A DNA stretch of 64,000 nucleotides from assembly GCA_022315425.1 (NCBI GenBank), contig JAIUPT010000042.1, positions 1,426,001 through 1,490,000 on the forward strand, in the 5' to 3' direction. The notes below the pieces were generated by a model. That model made no database searches. It was not told the DNA's origin and saw only the letters and a list, made by a program, of their open reading frames with translations. How positions within the stretch are numbered: position 1 is the first letter of the stretch; each line of letters begins with the position of its first letter. The DNA comes from Pseudevernia furfuracea (Eukaryota > Ascomycota > Lecanoromycetes > Lecanorales > Parmeliaceae). A program made the translations under genes and the position numbers. Shown piece after piece: positions 43,697 through 53,800 of this stretch.

Positions 43697-44741
43697 CTAC
43701 CTATTTAGCATGTTCTCCTTGACTTTATCCTGTGTCCTTTCGTCCACCCCAATGCGCTTCAAGTAATCCTTTACTCCGCCATAAACATCTTCGAGGTGTT
43801 TAGCTATCTCATGCACAAAGCCAGCCGGACATGCAGCGAATTCCTCGTCCAATCCGATCCGCCTGATCTCCTCCATTCTCGTCTCCCTCTCGCTTTCCAA
43901 CTCGTTCTCACTAGCCCTGTAGTCCGCACCTATTGCTCCCAATGGAACATTTAACAACAAGAGAAGGAGTATGACGACAAGGCCAGTCCTATCCTTTCCT
44001 TGTGTACAATGTATCAGGATAGGGTAATTACTTGACTCAGCAAGGACAAAAAGTATCGCGCGGAGCTCCGAAGTGCAATGATCAAGGCTATCTTTCCCCA
44101 GTCCAGTCAATCCGCGGGGAGCCATGACCTCGCGACCAAGAATAGCAATGGCCTCCATCCTATACCCTAATGCCATGAGCCCCACGAGTTTGCTCAGGCT
44201 CGACCAACTGAGCTTCCAGAGCAGGGCACGCGCGAAGGATCCGCCGTTCAGATCGATTTCATGGTATGTGATTCCAGGTGTCTGCAGTGGCTCGGCCGCA
44301 GCGACGTTTGACTGAGGGAGCGCCACTGAGGTGTGAACTTTAGCGTCTCGTTTTTTGGCCTGATCAATGTGCTCGGTTGTAGAGCGCAGGTCGATTATGC
44401 TGGTGATGCAATATGTTGAGGTCAGGGCTTCCCGATCCAATTTAGAGGCATTGTCCTACGTTCATTTCACTCAGCGTGTTGCATCTTCAAGCCACGAGCT
44501 GACCTTCAAGTCAGATGTGAAGAATGGCAGGAGTCTTTTGCTTCAGAGAGACAAATCTTGCGACTCGGAGTTTGGTAAGAAAAAGAAGTAAGTGCTGGGG
44601 AAATGTACATACAGGACGCGCGCTGCGATAGATGCGGCCTTCTCGAAGACTGTCATTGCCTTGAATACGATTTATCGTTTGGCCAACGTCTCGGAAGTTG
44701 AGGATGTTCTGTAGGGAATTTGAGGGCACGATTGGCTCCAT
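43697..44741 (-). CDS. Tyrosine-phosphatase family protein (Y_phosphatase3 type)
   Basis: Exons 44741-44613 and 44455-43697 give 295 residues. The N-terminus LQNILNFRDVGQTINR and GRIYRSARPDNASKL are typical of this family, as is IIDLRSTTEH. The P-loop reads HCTQGKDRTG (CX5R with Cys nucleophile and Arg), preceded by NYPILI. Members include bacterial and fungal dual-specificity or lipid phosphatases; the substrate is not predictable here. The 157-nt intron is longer than most in the window, and its end (CGCTGAGTGAAATGAACG then TAG) is loosely like the introner-type ends. The stop lies about 70 bp from the convergent Ser-rich gene. Confidence 0.87.
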
Positions 44742-45410
44742 TCTAGATTGTTTTAGAGGCGAAAGAGAAGACTGTACAATAGGGCAAGATAGAAAGTGCA
44801 AGACGTATTCATCAACAAAGCAAGCAATGCATGCTCATGACGCCTGCTTGTATTGACCACCTGTGAAGCGCGAGAGGTTCAGTTTCAGATTTCAGAGCTG
44901 CTACCTACTCATATGAGCGATTAAGAGGATTGTTGTGACACTATTTAACAGGCGGCCCAAAACCTGGCAGCATGTTGATTTGTCCAGCCCCTGAGCAGAT
45001 ATCGTTTAGATTGTATGACTCGGTATTCATAATGCTGTTGCATATGCGTAATTTAATCAATACTCACACTTGATACTGTTATGTATGGTGGTTACACTGG
45101 AGAGCAGGACCCTGTTACCTGTGAGCCTTTGGTGTTGGAACGATTGATTGATGAATGATGATACACGTCATATTTGCGCGCTAGTAGTACTAGTGGCATC
45201 TGGAAATGAGGGTCCCGCCGCTGCAACCTCAACCCAACTGTCACATTCGAAAACAATCGAATGAAAGAATCCGTCTTGCCTTGCCTTGCCTTGCCGCTGA
45301 CCTCTGTTATCCAATCCTGATCATCGCAGGAGTCGCATGGAGTCCACACATCTCTTCCACCTCCAATAATACCAACAATCTTATCTGTAGCCAAACATCC
45401 TACTCACCAT
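44742..45410. other. divergent promoter region
   Basis: About 670 bp between the phosphatase gene and EIS1. Contains a short CTTGC x4 run at about 45275-45295. A 100-codon minus-strand frame (45092-45394) shows no family. Confidence 0.5.
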
Positions 45411-48400
45411 ATGGCTTCCACCAAGTCGCAGAAGCTTGAGGATCAAGGTAGGCAATGACGCGGTATACTCACGCGTGGTACTGGATTTGTAGACTGACCT
45501 CCACAAGCCTCGACCGCCGCTCTCTATGTAACAAAAGGCAAAGACAACAAGTCGCAAACCAAGCCAAGCAACTATCCCCTGGACGAACACAACAAACTCT
45601 CCGCTGCTAGTAAGTCCAGCCTTTGCCTGTCTTTCAACCTCGAACTGACTTCGTCTGCCAGGTGCCGCAACATCATTGAAGCATGCAAACCCTCGAGATT
45701 TACCCGCGTTTCCTGTTGTTGGCCTCGCCCACCCGGAGTCCTCCGCAGGAGCCGCCGCAAGTTTAGCAAACAAAGACCACAAATCCTTCGAGTACTGGAA
45801 GCCCGGAGACATACCAGCTGCCAACAAAGCAGCAATGCTAGCTAAAGACTACAAGGCTGCACCGTTGTGGCATCCGGAGCTGAGTGCGGCCGGCTCCAAA
45901 GCCGCGCTTCTCGCTCAAAGGGAGGGAGGAGACGTCAAGATCTGGAGACCCTCGCCAACTGACGCTGGAAACTCAGCGGCAGGTCAAGCGATGCGAATGA
46001 AAGGTTTGAGTCCTCAACTCGACTATGGTCATACGGAGGAAGGTGGTAGAAAAGCAATGATGGCGGCAACCCAATCAATGGCCAGCGGCAGAAAACGAGC
46101 TGGCTCTACTCCGATCCAACCAATATTATACCCAGATTCGCAGAATTCTGCGGCAAATGCGCTGAAGGCAGCGACCTCTGTTTCAAGAGCTGCGGGGAGA
46201 AGTCAACCCGCACCACGTGTCCCAGCTGGCCCTACAATCAATGCCGCCAAGATACACAATGCAGCTGTCACCAACCTCTCACGCGAGATGTATACATCTC
46301 ATCCCCCAGTTGCGCCGGAGGTGGAAGAGAAGAATAGACAAGCCGGCCTGCGCGCTGCAGCAGTCTCAATGGCGAAGCAGATGTATGACGTTCAACAGAA
46401 AGCCATCGAGGCAGCTGCGGAGACCCGGCGATCTGATAGCTCATATGCTGCTACCAGCGTCCACAACCGTCCAGCCTCAACGATATCAGAAGAATCGCAT
46501 AATCCTCCACAGTATGCCAACCTGCAGGAAGCGGCGCAGAAACTAGCAGCTGAGCGCCTCGCCAAGCTCCATGATGAGCATGCAGCCTACAGGACGTATT
46601 ATGGGACACAAGCTGCACCCCAGACTCACAAGCTGTCTATACGAGGTCGAGGTCGAAGGCGCGCATCTAGCGATGGCCAGGAAGACGACGAGGAGCGCTC
46701 CCAACAGATAAGGTCCGAAATGTCTCTTTTCACGGACAAGTTAGCCCAAGTGGATGCAAAAAAGCGCCAAAAGGACAGGGATTCGCTTTTGGCTGCCGCT
46801 CAAAGAAACGTCAGAGCAAGCATGCATGGGATGGATGAAAAGGTCTTCAACGAGACTGGTAAAGTTTCTCCGGCAATGATGGAGGACTGGGAGGAAAAGG
46901 CCAAGGCCAAAGCAAAAGCTGAGAGCTCGGCAAGAATGGTCAATCATGGCAAGGTTAACATAGGTGGGGGCAGGTACATGGACCAGTCAGAGATTGATGC
47001 CATCGCCGCCGCAAGAGTACAGCCTACACTTGATGAGGTCACCGCAACCGCTGAGAGGCACCGTGCAAGAGACGAAGAACTTCGCCAGCAACAACTGGAG
47101 CGTGAACAGCTAGCTGCAGAGAAGGCTCAGGACCAAAAGGAGCGTGATACGAAGACCAAAGAGGACTGGAGGCGTTTCAAGGGTAATCCGATTCTAACTC
47201 TACCTTGGAACGAATGCTAATGATCCCTAGAGGAAGAAAAACGAGAAGCTAGGGCTAAAAAGGAAGAAGAGAGAGCAAAGAAACTTGAAGAAAGGCGCCT
47301 ACGCGAGGAGGAGAAGCAGGAGAAGCGTAGAGCCAGGGAAACGAAGGTCATTTCGGAAGTTCCTGTGGTGGTTGCCAAGGAGGAGCCCGAGACAGAAGCC
47401 AAGGCGAAGCTTGAGGAAGAGGCCGAGGAGGCCGATACCGAAGCTGTGGTTGCTGGGCCAGAACCGCCAGTACTCGACCCTATCCCTGCGACCACGCCTT
47501 TTACTACCGATGAACCCAAATTGGGGACTCTTCCAGGTGACGAAGAAAGAATTGATCCAACTTTTTTGCCAATGTCTGAGTTGGACCCCGTCAATGCAAG
47601 TCAGGCCAATCTGGCGCCAGTTTCTACAGAGGAGTCTGAGCTTGAACCGGTGTACACTGGGGAAAGCGGAGGACATTTCAGTGGGAACGCTGTAGATATA
47701 GCCACACGTGTGTTTTCAGCACCTGTTGAAGGAGAGCCCGCAACAAGTACAGCGTTGGGAAACACAACCTCAGAGGCTGAAGAGCTGGTCAATGAAACGT
47801 CAAACACAGAAACGGCTCCCGTTATAGGAACAGGAACAGGAATAGCCACTGCACCAGCAACTGAGACTGAGCAACCCCCGGTCTTCACAGAGCCCTCAAC
47901 AAAAATCAAGCCCGAGATTCCTGTCGCGCCTAGGGTAGCTCCTACCATACCTGCGGCTACGACCGAAACAACAGTGAGCGGCCCTACGGCCTCAAAATCG
48001 ACGAAAGACAAAGATACTGGTAAGGTCTCCTCGTGGCTCAAAACGAAATTCTCTCGTCGTGCCAGCAAACCCGCCAAGCCCGAGTCTACCACCGCACCCA
48101 CTGAGGGCAAAGAGAAAGGCTTTGTTGGTGGCGCCAGCCTCACCGGCCCTGACGCCAGCAATACCAGCTTTGATCACGGTGACTCCTCCATGCGCGAAGT
48201 CGCTATGGCAGGCAAAGATACCGCCCTTACCACGACCGAAGCGCCCCTAGTGAGCCCAGCCGCGAACGACGATCTCTATTCAGCGTCTACTCGTAGCCTC
48301 CACACTGGACCGACAGCTGCGGGCGCCCTTCAACACGAATCCCTTTCCTCAGCCTCCATCAGCTCTCTCTCGAGCGGTACGTACACTCGGAGATCCTTCC

Positions 48401-48809
48401 TATTAGATACTAAAATTGAGGCGCAAGACATGTTTTGGGAGATATTTGATCATCATTACTCCCGAGACCTGTCTTGCGGCTCAATTATTCCCCTTGAAGA
48501 AAAAATGCTGACTCGCAAATGTGCATAGACGAAGACACTCGCGGTCGTAGCGCCATACCGCGAGAGCGAGAGCCAATTACGCAAAACCAATTCGTGCACG
48601 AAGAGATCGACAAGGGCCATATCGATCCTGCTTTGACTCGCCGCGGGAAAGAATCAGAGAGCTCGACTGGCGGTGGCGAAGAATTCGAGGAGGCGAGGGA
48701 TACTTTTGATAGTGAGAAGTTGAGTCCACCGGCCGCCGGTATTGTTGGTGGAACGGAGAGGAAGAGCGATAGTCCGGCGAGGGATTCCAAGTTTTCCGAG
48801 GACTTGTGA
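45411..48809 (+). CDS. EIS1: Eisosome protein 1
   Basis: Exons 45411-45447, 45508-45609, 45662-47182, 47231-48376 and 48529-48809 give 1028 residues. The N-terminal third has the Eis1-type repeated Ala-rich helices: SAGAAASLANKDHKSFEYWK, NKAAMLAKDYKAAPLWHPEL, SAAGSKAALLAQREGG, NSAAGQAMRMKG. Long helical and coiled segments follow (MARDEELRQQ-like region, EEEKREARAKKEEERAKKLE), then a Thr/Glu/Pro-rich disordered part and a conserved tail DEDTRGRSAIPREREPITQ. Eis1 belongs to eisosomes, the plasma-membrane furrows organised by Pil1/Lsp1. The last intron (152 nt) is introner-like. Domain detail in the second half is low-complexity, so exact exon 4 boundaries rest on phase and splice sites. Confidence 0.87.
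48377..48528 (+). repeat. introner-like intron in EIS1
   Basis: 152 nt, phase 1. Starts GTACGTACACTCGGAG, has AAGACATGTTTTGGGAG and GAGACCTGTCTTGCGG, then GGCTCAATTATTCCCCTT, and ends ATGCTGACTCGCAAATG then TGCATAG. The CTCAAT..TTCCCC and CTGACTC blocks match the FAH introns. Confidence 0.72.
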
Positions 48810-49320
48810 GTGGATTAAAGCGAGAGGTTTGGAGGGAGAATGGATGACTCGATACCTTAGTCGTGCGATTGCGAGTCTTTCTTCAAGAGACGTTTATGCT
48901 GTTGGATCTAGCGACTAAAGGAGGTATACGTTCCTCGTGTAATTGATATGTTGGCGCGGCGCTGTTTCCCGCTTTTGCTATTTTCCTTCAGTCAATATAT
49001 CTCAATGCCTGACGCAAAGCTAATATGCAAACTCCTTCCCAGGTAGAGAGATCTTGACTGAGCATGAGTATAATGAGTAACCTTTGTTCAAAATCGATTC
49101 AGATGATTCGTCACCGCCTATACGGCAGCAGGTCCATTTTTGGATGGATTATTAGGATTAGAGTATCTGCTCCACTTCAGGTATATAACGGACGACAACA
49201 GGGTTCCCTTTCTAGATACTCCGTCTACGCAGCTCCCTCTCCCTTGAAATGCCAGTCAAACGCCGCGCTTGCTGTGTATGGGGACCCCCCCCCCCCCCCC
49301 CAAAAACCAGAGCACCCCTC
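48810..49320. other. intergenic, convergent genes
   Basis: About 510 bp between the EIS1 and Sfk1-like stop codons, presumably 3' UTRs. A run of 17 C residues lies at 49285-49301. Confidence 0.6.
49285..49301 (+). repeat. poly-C run (17 nt)
   Basis: Homopolymer followed by AAAAA, about 20 bp beyond the Sfk1-like stop codon on that gene's strand (G-run in its 3' UTR). Confidence 0.9.
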
Positions 49321-50317
49321 TCAAAAATTCTGCGCTGCAGGTGGTTTGTGATGCCCCGTCCCATCATGCACTGCCGCTCCAATTGCATATGCATTCCCAT
49401 TCGTGGTCGTTCCATTGGTGTATCCGGACTCCTCCATCATCGCACCTCCATTCTCCGCTCCTTTGAGGCGCATAAGTTCAGCGTTCGAGTGCTCTTGGGT
49501 GCTCCGAGCCGCCGGCAGCAGGTCTACAAAGAAAGTCAGGACGTAAAAAGTAAAGATGAACGCGATGATCCATTCGAAAATGGCGGCTACATTTTGTCGA
49601 CCGTCGAACGTGGTGACTGCGAAGATGATTGCAAAGGTTACCTCCACGATGATGAATAGGAGTTTGAGCCAGAAGGAGAGGCGCAAGATCCGATGTTGGC
49701 GGAAATGCACGCCGAGGCGTTGATACTCTGCGCAAATGAATATGGCGCTAATGACGTAGCCGGCAAGAAAGAGGAGGAGGAATCCGTCATGCAAATGTGG
49801 GTGATGCAATGTATCAAAAATTGAGAGGAGGATTAGGCCGCAGGTTCCTGCGATGGCGAAGATAACTGCCGCGATTGATCAGTATGAGAGGATCTCACAG
49901 TCTGCGCTCTTGGTCATTGGGACAAGCGTACTGGACAGGCCGGAGAGAACTTTCTCAGCCACGCCCAAATTCTTTGCCAACCGCCCTGTGTGTCGTAGCC
50001 ACCGCTCTGATGCAAAGGAGAGGTCGAGGAAGACGGTGGTGACACAGCAGCCTGCTATGAAGAGGGGCTTCAATCCCTGGGCACCAATATCTGAGATGTA
50101 AGCTATGGACTGATTCTTGCTCATTGAGGCGTAATGAGGGTGGCCTTCAACCTCCCAGACAATCAGCATCACTAGCAGCATGGCTGGACTCATGTTAGCG
50201 AGGTTTTCCAATCAAAGAAGTAGGGTAGTTCCTCATGGACTGACCGAGCCAGGTACAAGCGCTCACCAGAGGCAGTATCCAGACGAACGCGTATTTGAGA
50301 AAACTGGGTATGGCCAT
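49321..50317 (-). CDS. Frag1/DRAM/Sfk1 family membrane protein
   Basis: Exons 50317-50245, 50183-49932 and 49865-49321 give 289 residues. Six hydrophobic segments are visible, with the family core SKNQSIAYISDIGAQGLKPL and SERWLRHTGRL in the first loop and helix, and EYQRLGVHFRQHRILRLSFW later. The C-terminal tail is polar. Yeast Sfk1 acts at the plasma membrane, where it supports Stt4 phosphatidylinositol-4-kinase recruitment and limits phospholipid flipping. The join W-L-G-A-M-L-L requires the acceptor AGTCCAG. Introns of 61 and 66 nt. The gene is divergent from the SNF2-RING gene. Confidence 0.82.
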
Positions 50318-50800
50318 GCTGGAGCTGTGCGGGTGGGTTGCCAGGGAGAGGCAAGGTTGGTGTGAGAGGTGATTGTGGGCGCCTCACACGCCCGTACGTG
50401 GTATTCGATTTTTGGAGGAGATGGGATTGAAGAGGACGAAGACTCGGGGCTCATACTTAAGAGCTAATAACAATAATAATACTCGTACTCCGTCATAATG
50501 AAAAAATGAAAAAATGCCAATTGAAGGGGAAGAATTCCCATACGCATATTATACGTCATCTCGGCTTCCTCGGATGTGAGGGCAGCCAAGACACCCCTGA
50601 TTACATTAGAGTAGGAGCAGTCTTCCGAAAGTAGGGTTAGGGCTTTTCTACTTTGCCCAGAGCCTCGGCGTTAAGCTAGCGCAAGTCTAAGTCCATTATC
50701 AAGCTCTCAAGTTACAAGTACCTACCTCACCGAGTACATCAAGGTAGCCACTTCTTCCAAATGTCTGCTAAAGCATCTTTCGGCCGTAACACATCTCGCC
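50318..50800. other. divergent promoter region
   Basis: About 480 bp between the Sfk1-like and SNF2-RING genes; includes an AAT/AATGAAAAA-rich patch at 50465-50515. No gene recognised. Confidence 0.55.
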
Positions 50801-53800
50801 ATGCATTTCAGCAGGATTCAGCTGCGCTTGGATGGTCAGTCACCGTCGTTCAACTATGGGAGCTGCTGAATTACTGAACAACAATTCAGATCAAGCACCG
50901 GACAACCTTGTTGCCTTCCTCGATGGACGAACATTTTCTTCTCCTGAACCCTGTGAACTAGAGCGCGAGCGACCCAAGAAGCGGCGGAAGCTGATAGGGT
51001 CGAATGCGTCAAAGAGGCCCCTTCACGCGAGTGATACAGATGACTGTCTGACTCTTGCTCGGGTGGATATTAGTATGGTGAGATTATACTAGAGTTGAAC
51101 GCGGGCTGCGCATGCTAAATTTAGACCAGGCATTTCCGAAGGGCCCGAGCAAGTCGTATCCGTCCCCCTCTCCAGATGGAAACAACAAAGAGCACCAAGT
51201 GCTGCTTGAGCGGTTCACCGAGAGAGGCGATGGTGAATATTCGTGTCTGATCACCACCGTGCCCGGGTACAACCTTTTCGACAAAGTTATACGTTCAAGC
51301 ATTGATTCGCAGACGTTAAAGGTATTGCAGATAGCCATCAACCCTCCAGGTTACCAGCAACGAAAGAACCTGTTGCGGAGCAATTTTACACTCTCTAGAG
51401 GCTTTGACCACGGTGCGAAAACATCGGGTTTCGAACAAGATTACACGGTCGATCTTTCCGTTAGGATCTTAGTGCCGAATGCAAGAAGCTTGTCTGACAG
51501 CATCGGTATATTTCGCAACCAAATACTAGATTTATGTGCACCAGAAAGTCTGCCAGAAAATACGGATTCCTGCTGGTCTCCTCGGGACTTTTACGATAAT
51601 GTTCATGTGCCTAAAAGCGATGGGGTAGCGCCAGATGTCCCATCAATCGATCATCTTCAATGTGAACTGTATTCTTTCCAGAAGAGGGCCGTTCAATGGC
51701 TTCTCTGGCGAGAAGGAGCCGTGGCAGCTTATGAGCCTCCTGAAGAATTCCCGGGGCTCCCTCATGGATTTGTACGGACTACCGATGGGGATGGGAGGCA
51801 ATGCCTTGTCAGCCATCTTTGGGGCATGGTGACAACTGATGAGCAAGTACCGCTACATATGAGCTCCGAACCAAAGGGAGGTATACTTGCCGAAGAAATG
51901 GGGTTGGGAAAGACAGTCGAAATGATTGCATTGTTCTGTTTGCACAAGCGAGATCCAGCCAAGCAGACTCCGTCGCCAGAGAATTTCCCACGGTCCTCGG
52001 CGACACTTATCATAACACCTCCTGCTATACTTCAACAATGGAAAAACGAACTGCAAGGTCTTGCTCCCAGCCTCAGTGTATTTATCTATGAGGGACTGCG
52101 GGTCGAGGGAGGCAAAAGCGATCACGAAGCGCTAGTTTCGCGATGCACGCATCATGATGTTGTCTTGACAACCTATAATACACTTGCGAGAGAGATTCAC
52201 TACGTTGAGACACCTGACCGGAGTCTACGCCACGAGAAAAGGTATGAGAAGAGGCTTTCGCCGCTCACACAAATTCATTGGTGGCGAGTAGTGCTAGACG
52301 AAGCACAAATGATAGAGACTGGAGTGTCAAATGCTGCTAAGGTTGCTAAACTCGTCCCAAGAGACATAGCTTGGTATGTACATTTCCAAGCAGTACTTTC
52401 TTGAATCATACCACAGCCTGGATCGCAAAAAATGGCTCAATAGAAATTTTTGCCGTATTCACTTTCTGGCTGTTTCATTACTTGGGTTTTTGTCTTAAAG
52501 AAGTTCTGACTCTTCGTAGGTGCGTTAGCGGCACTCCAGTAAAGAAAGATGCGAGAGATCTTTTTGGGCTTGTCAATTTTCTATGCTACAAACCATACTC
52601 CGATTTTCCTACGCAAATGTGGGAACGCCTCGTCACGCAGCACAAGAACGTATTCAAGCGCATTTTCCGTACCCTTGCTCTACGTCACACGAAAGACCAG
52701 ATCAAAGATGACCTTCAGTTGCCGCCGCAGAGGCGAGTAGTCATTACGGTACCGTTCAACCATATTGAAGATCAGCATTATTCAGAAATTTTTGGACAAA
52801 TGGCCGAGAATTGTGGCTTAAATCTGGACGGAAGCCCACGAACAGACGATTGGAATCCTGAGTCACCCGCTACCATCGAGCAAATGCGCAACTGGTTAAT
52901 TAGGCTACGGCAGACCTGTCTTCATCCTGAGGTTGGAGCTCGCAACAGGCGGGCCTTAGGTAATGGCAAGGGGCCTCTGCGTACAGTTGGGGAAGTTCTT
53001 GAGGTTATGATCGAACAGAACGATACTGCGGCTCGAATGGAAGAACGCACGGTTAGTACAATCCCAAGCGATCCCTTGCTTAGTTGTTCGGGAGATGAGG
53101 GCCTGATTCCCCCGGCTGTGCTCCGCGGACCTGTCTACGACTTGTTTTTGGGGAAGAGAAGGAGCTTTGGCCTTCAAACCTAGGTAACCATTTGACCTTG
53201 CAAAACCATGCTGACTCTTCAATCTGCGCTAGCTTTTGTTATCTCAGGCACGAAGGGGGCAGATCCTTGAGCATGCCGAAGAAAGCGAAAAAGCCTTAGA
53301 AATCTGGGCACTCACTCTAGAAGACGCTCAGTCGATAGTCCATGATTGCCGAGAGCAACTGAAAGCTGAGATTGATCGACTGAGCGTGACTAAAGAGACC
53401 ATAGGAGAAAGCGACGACGTAGAAGCAGCGACAGTAGTACGTACCGGACCCCACCGACAAAGACTGCGTGCAGGTGTGTACACATCCCAAGATTTGTCTA
53501 ACGATTTGGGGGTCTGACCAAAGCTGCGCCTGGAGATGTGAGGCTAACCTCAAATCTCACGCAGCTATCGAGATTGAGCATATGTGTACCTTCTTCGTTG
53601 CTAACGCTTATTACCAAATAAAGACCGATGAAACGAGAACCAAACCTGAGTCCAACGAGTTTTCTGAGCTTCAAAGCAAAGAAGAATCGACATATGAACG
53701 GGCAAAAATCCTACGCAAAGAGTTACTGCGAGAAGCCCACAACAAGGCTGAAACGCTCATGAGCAGAGTCAATGAAAAGGTCAATGCAAAATCATTGGTC

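Noticed and set aside
45092..45394. Minus-strand 100-codon frame next to EIS1
   Set aside because: Lies in the promoter between divergent genes, no family, no intron partners.
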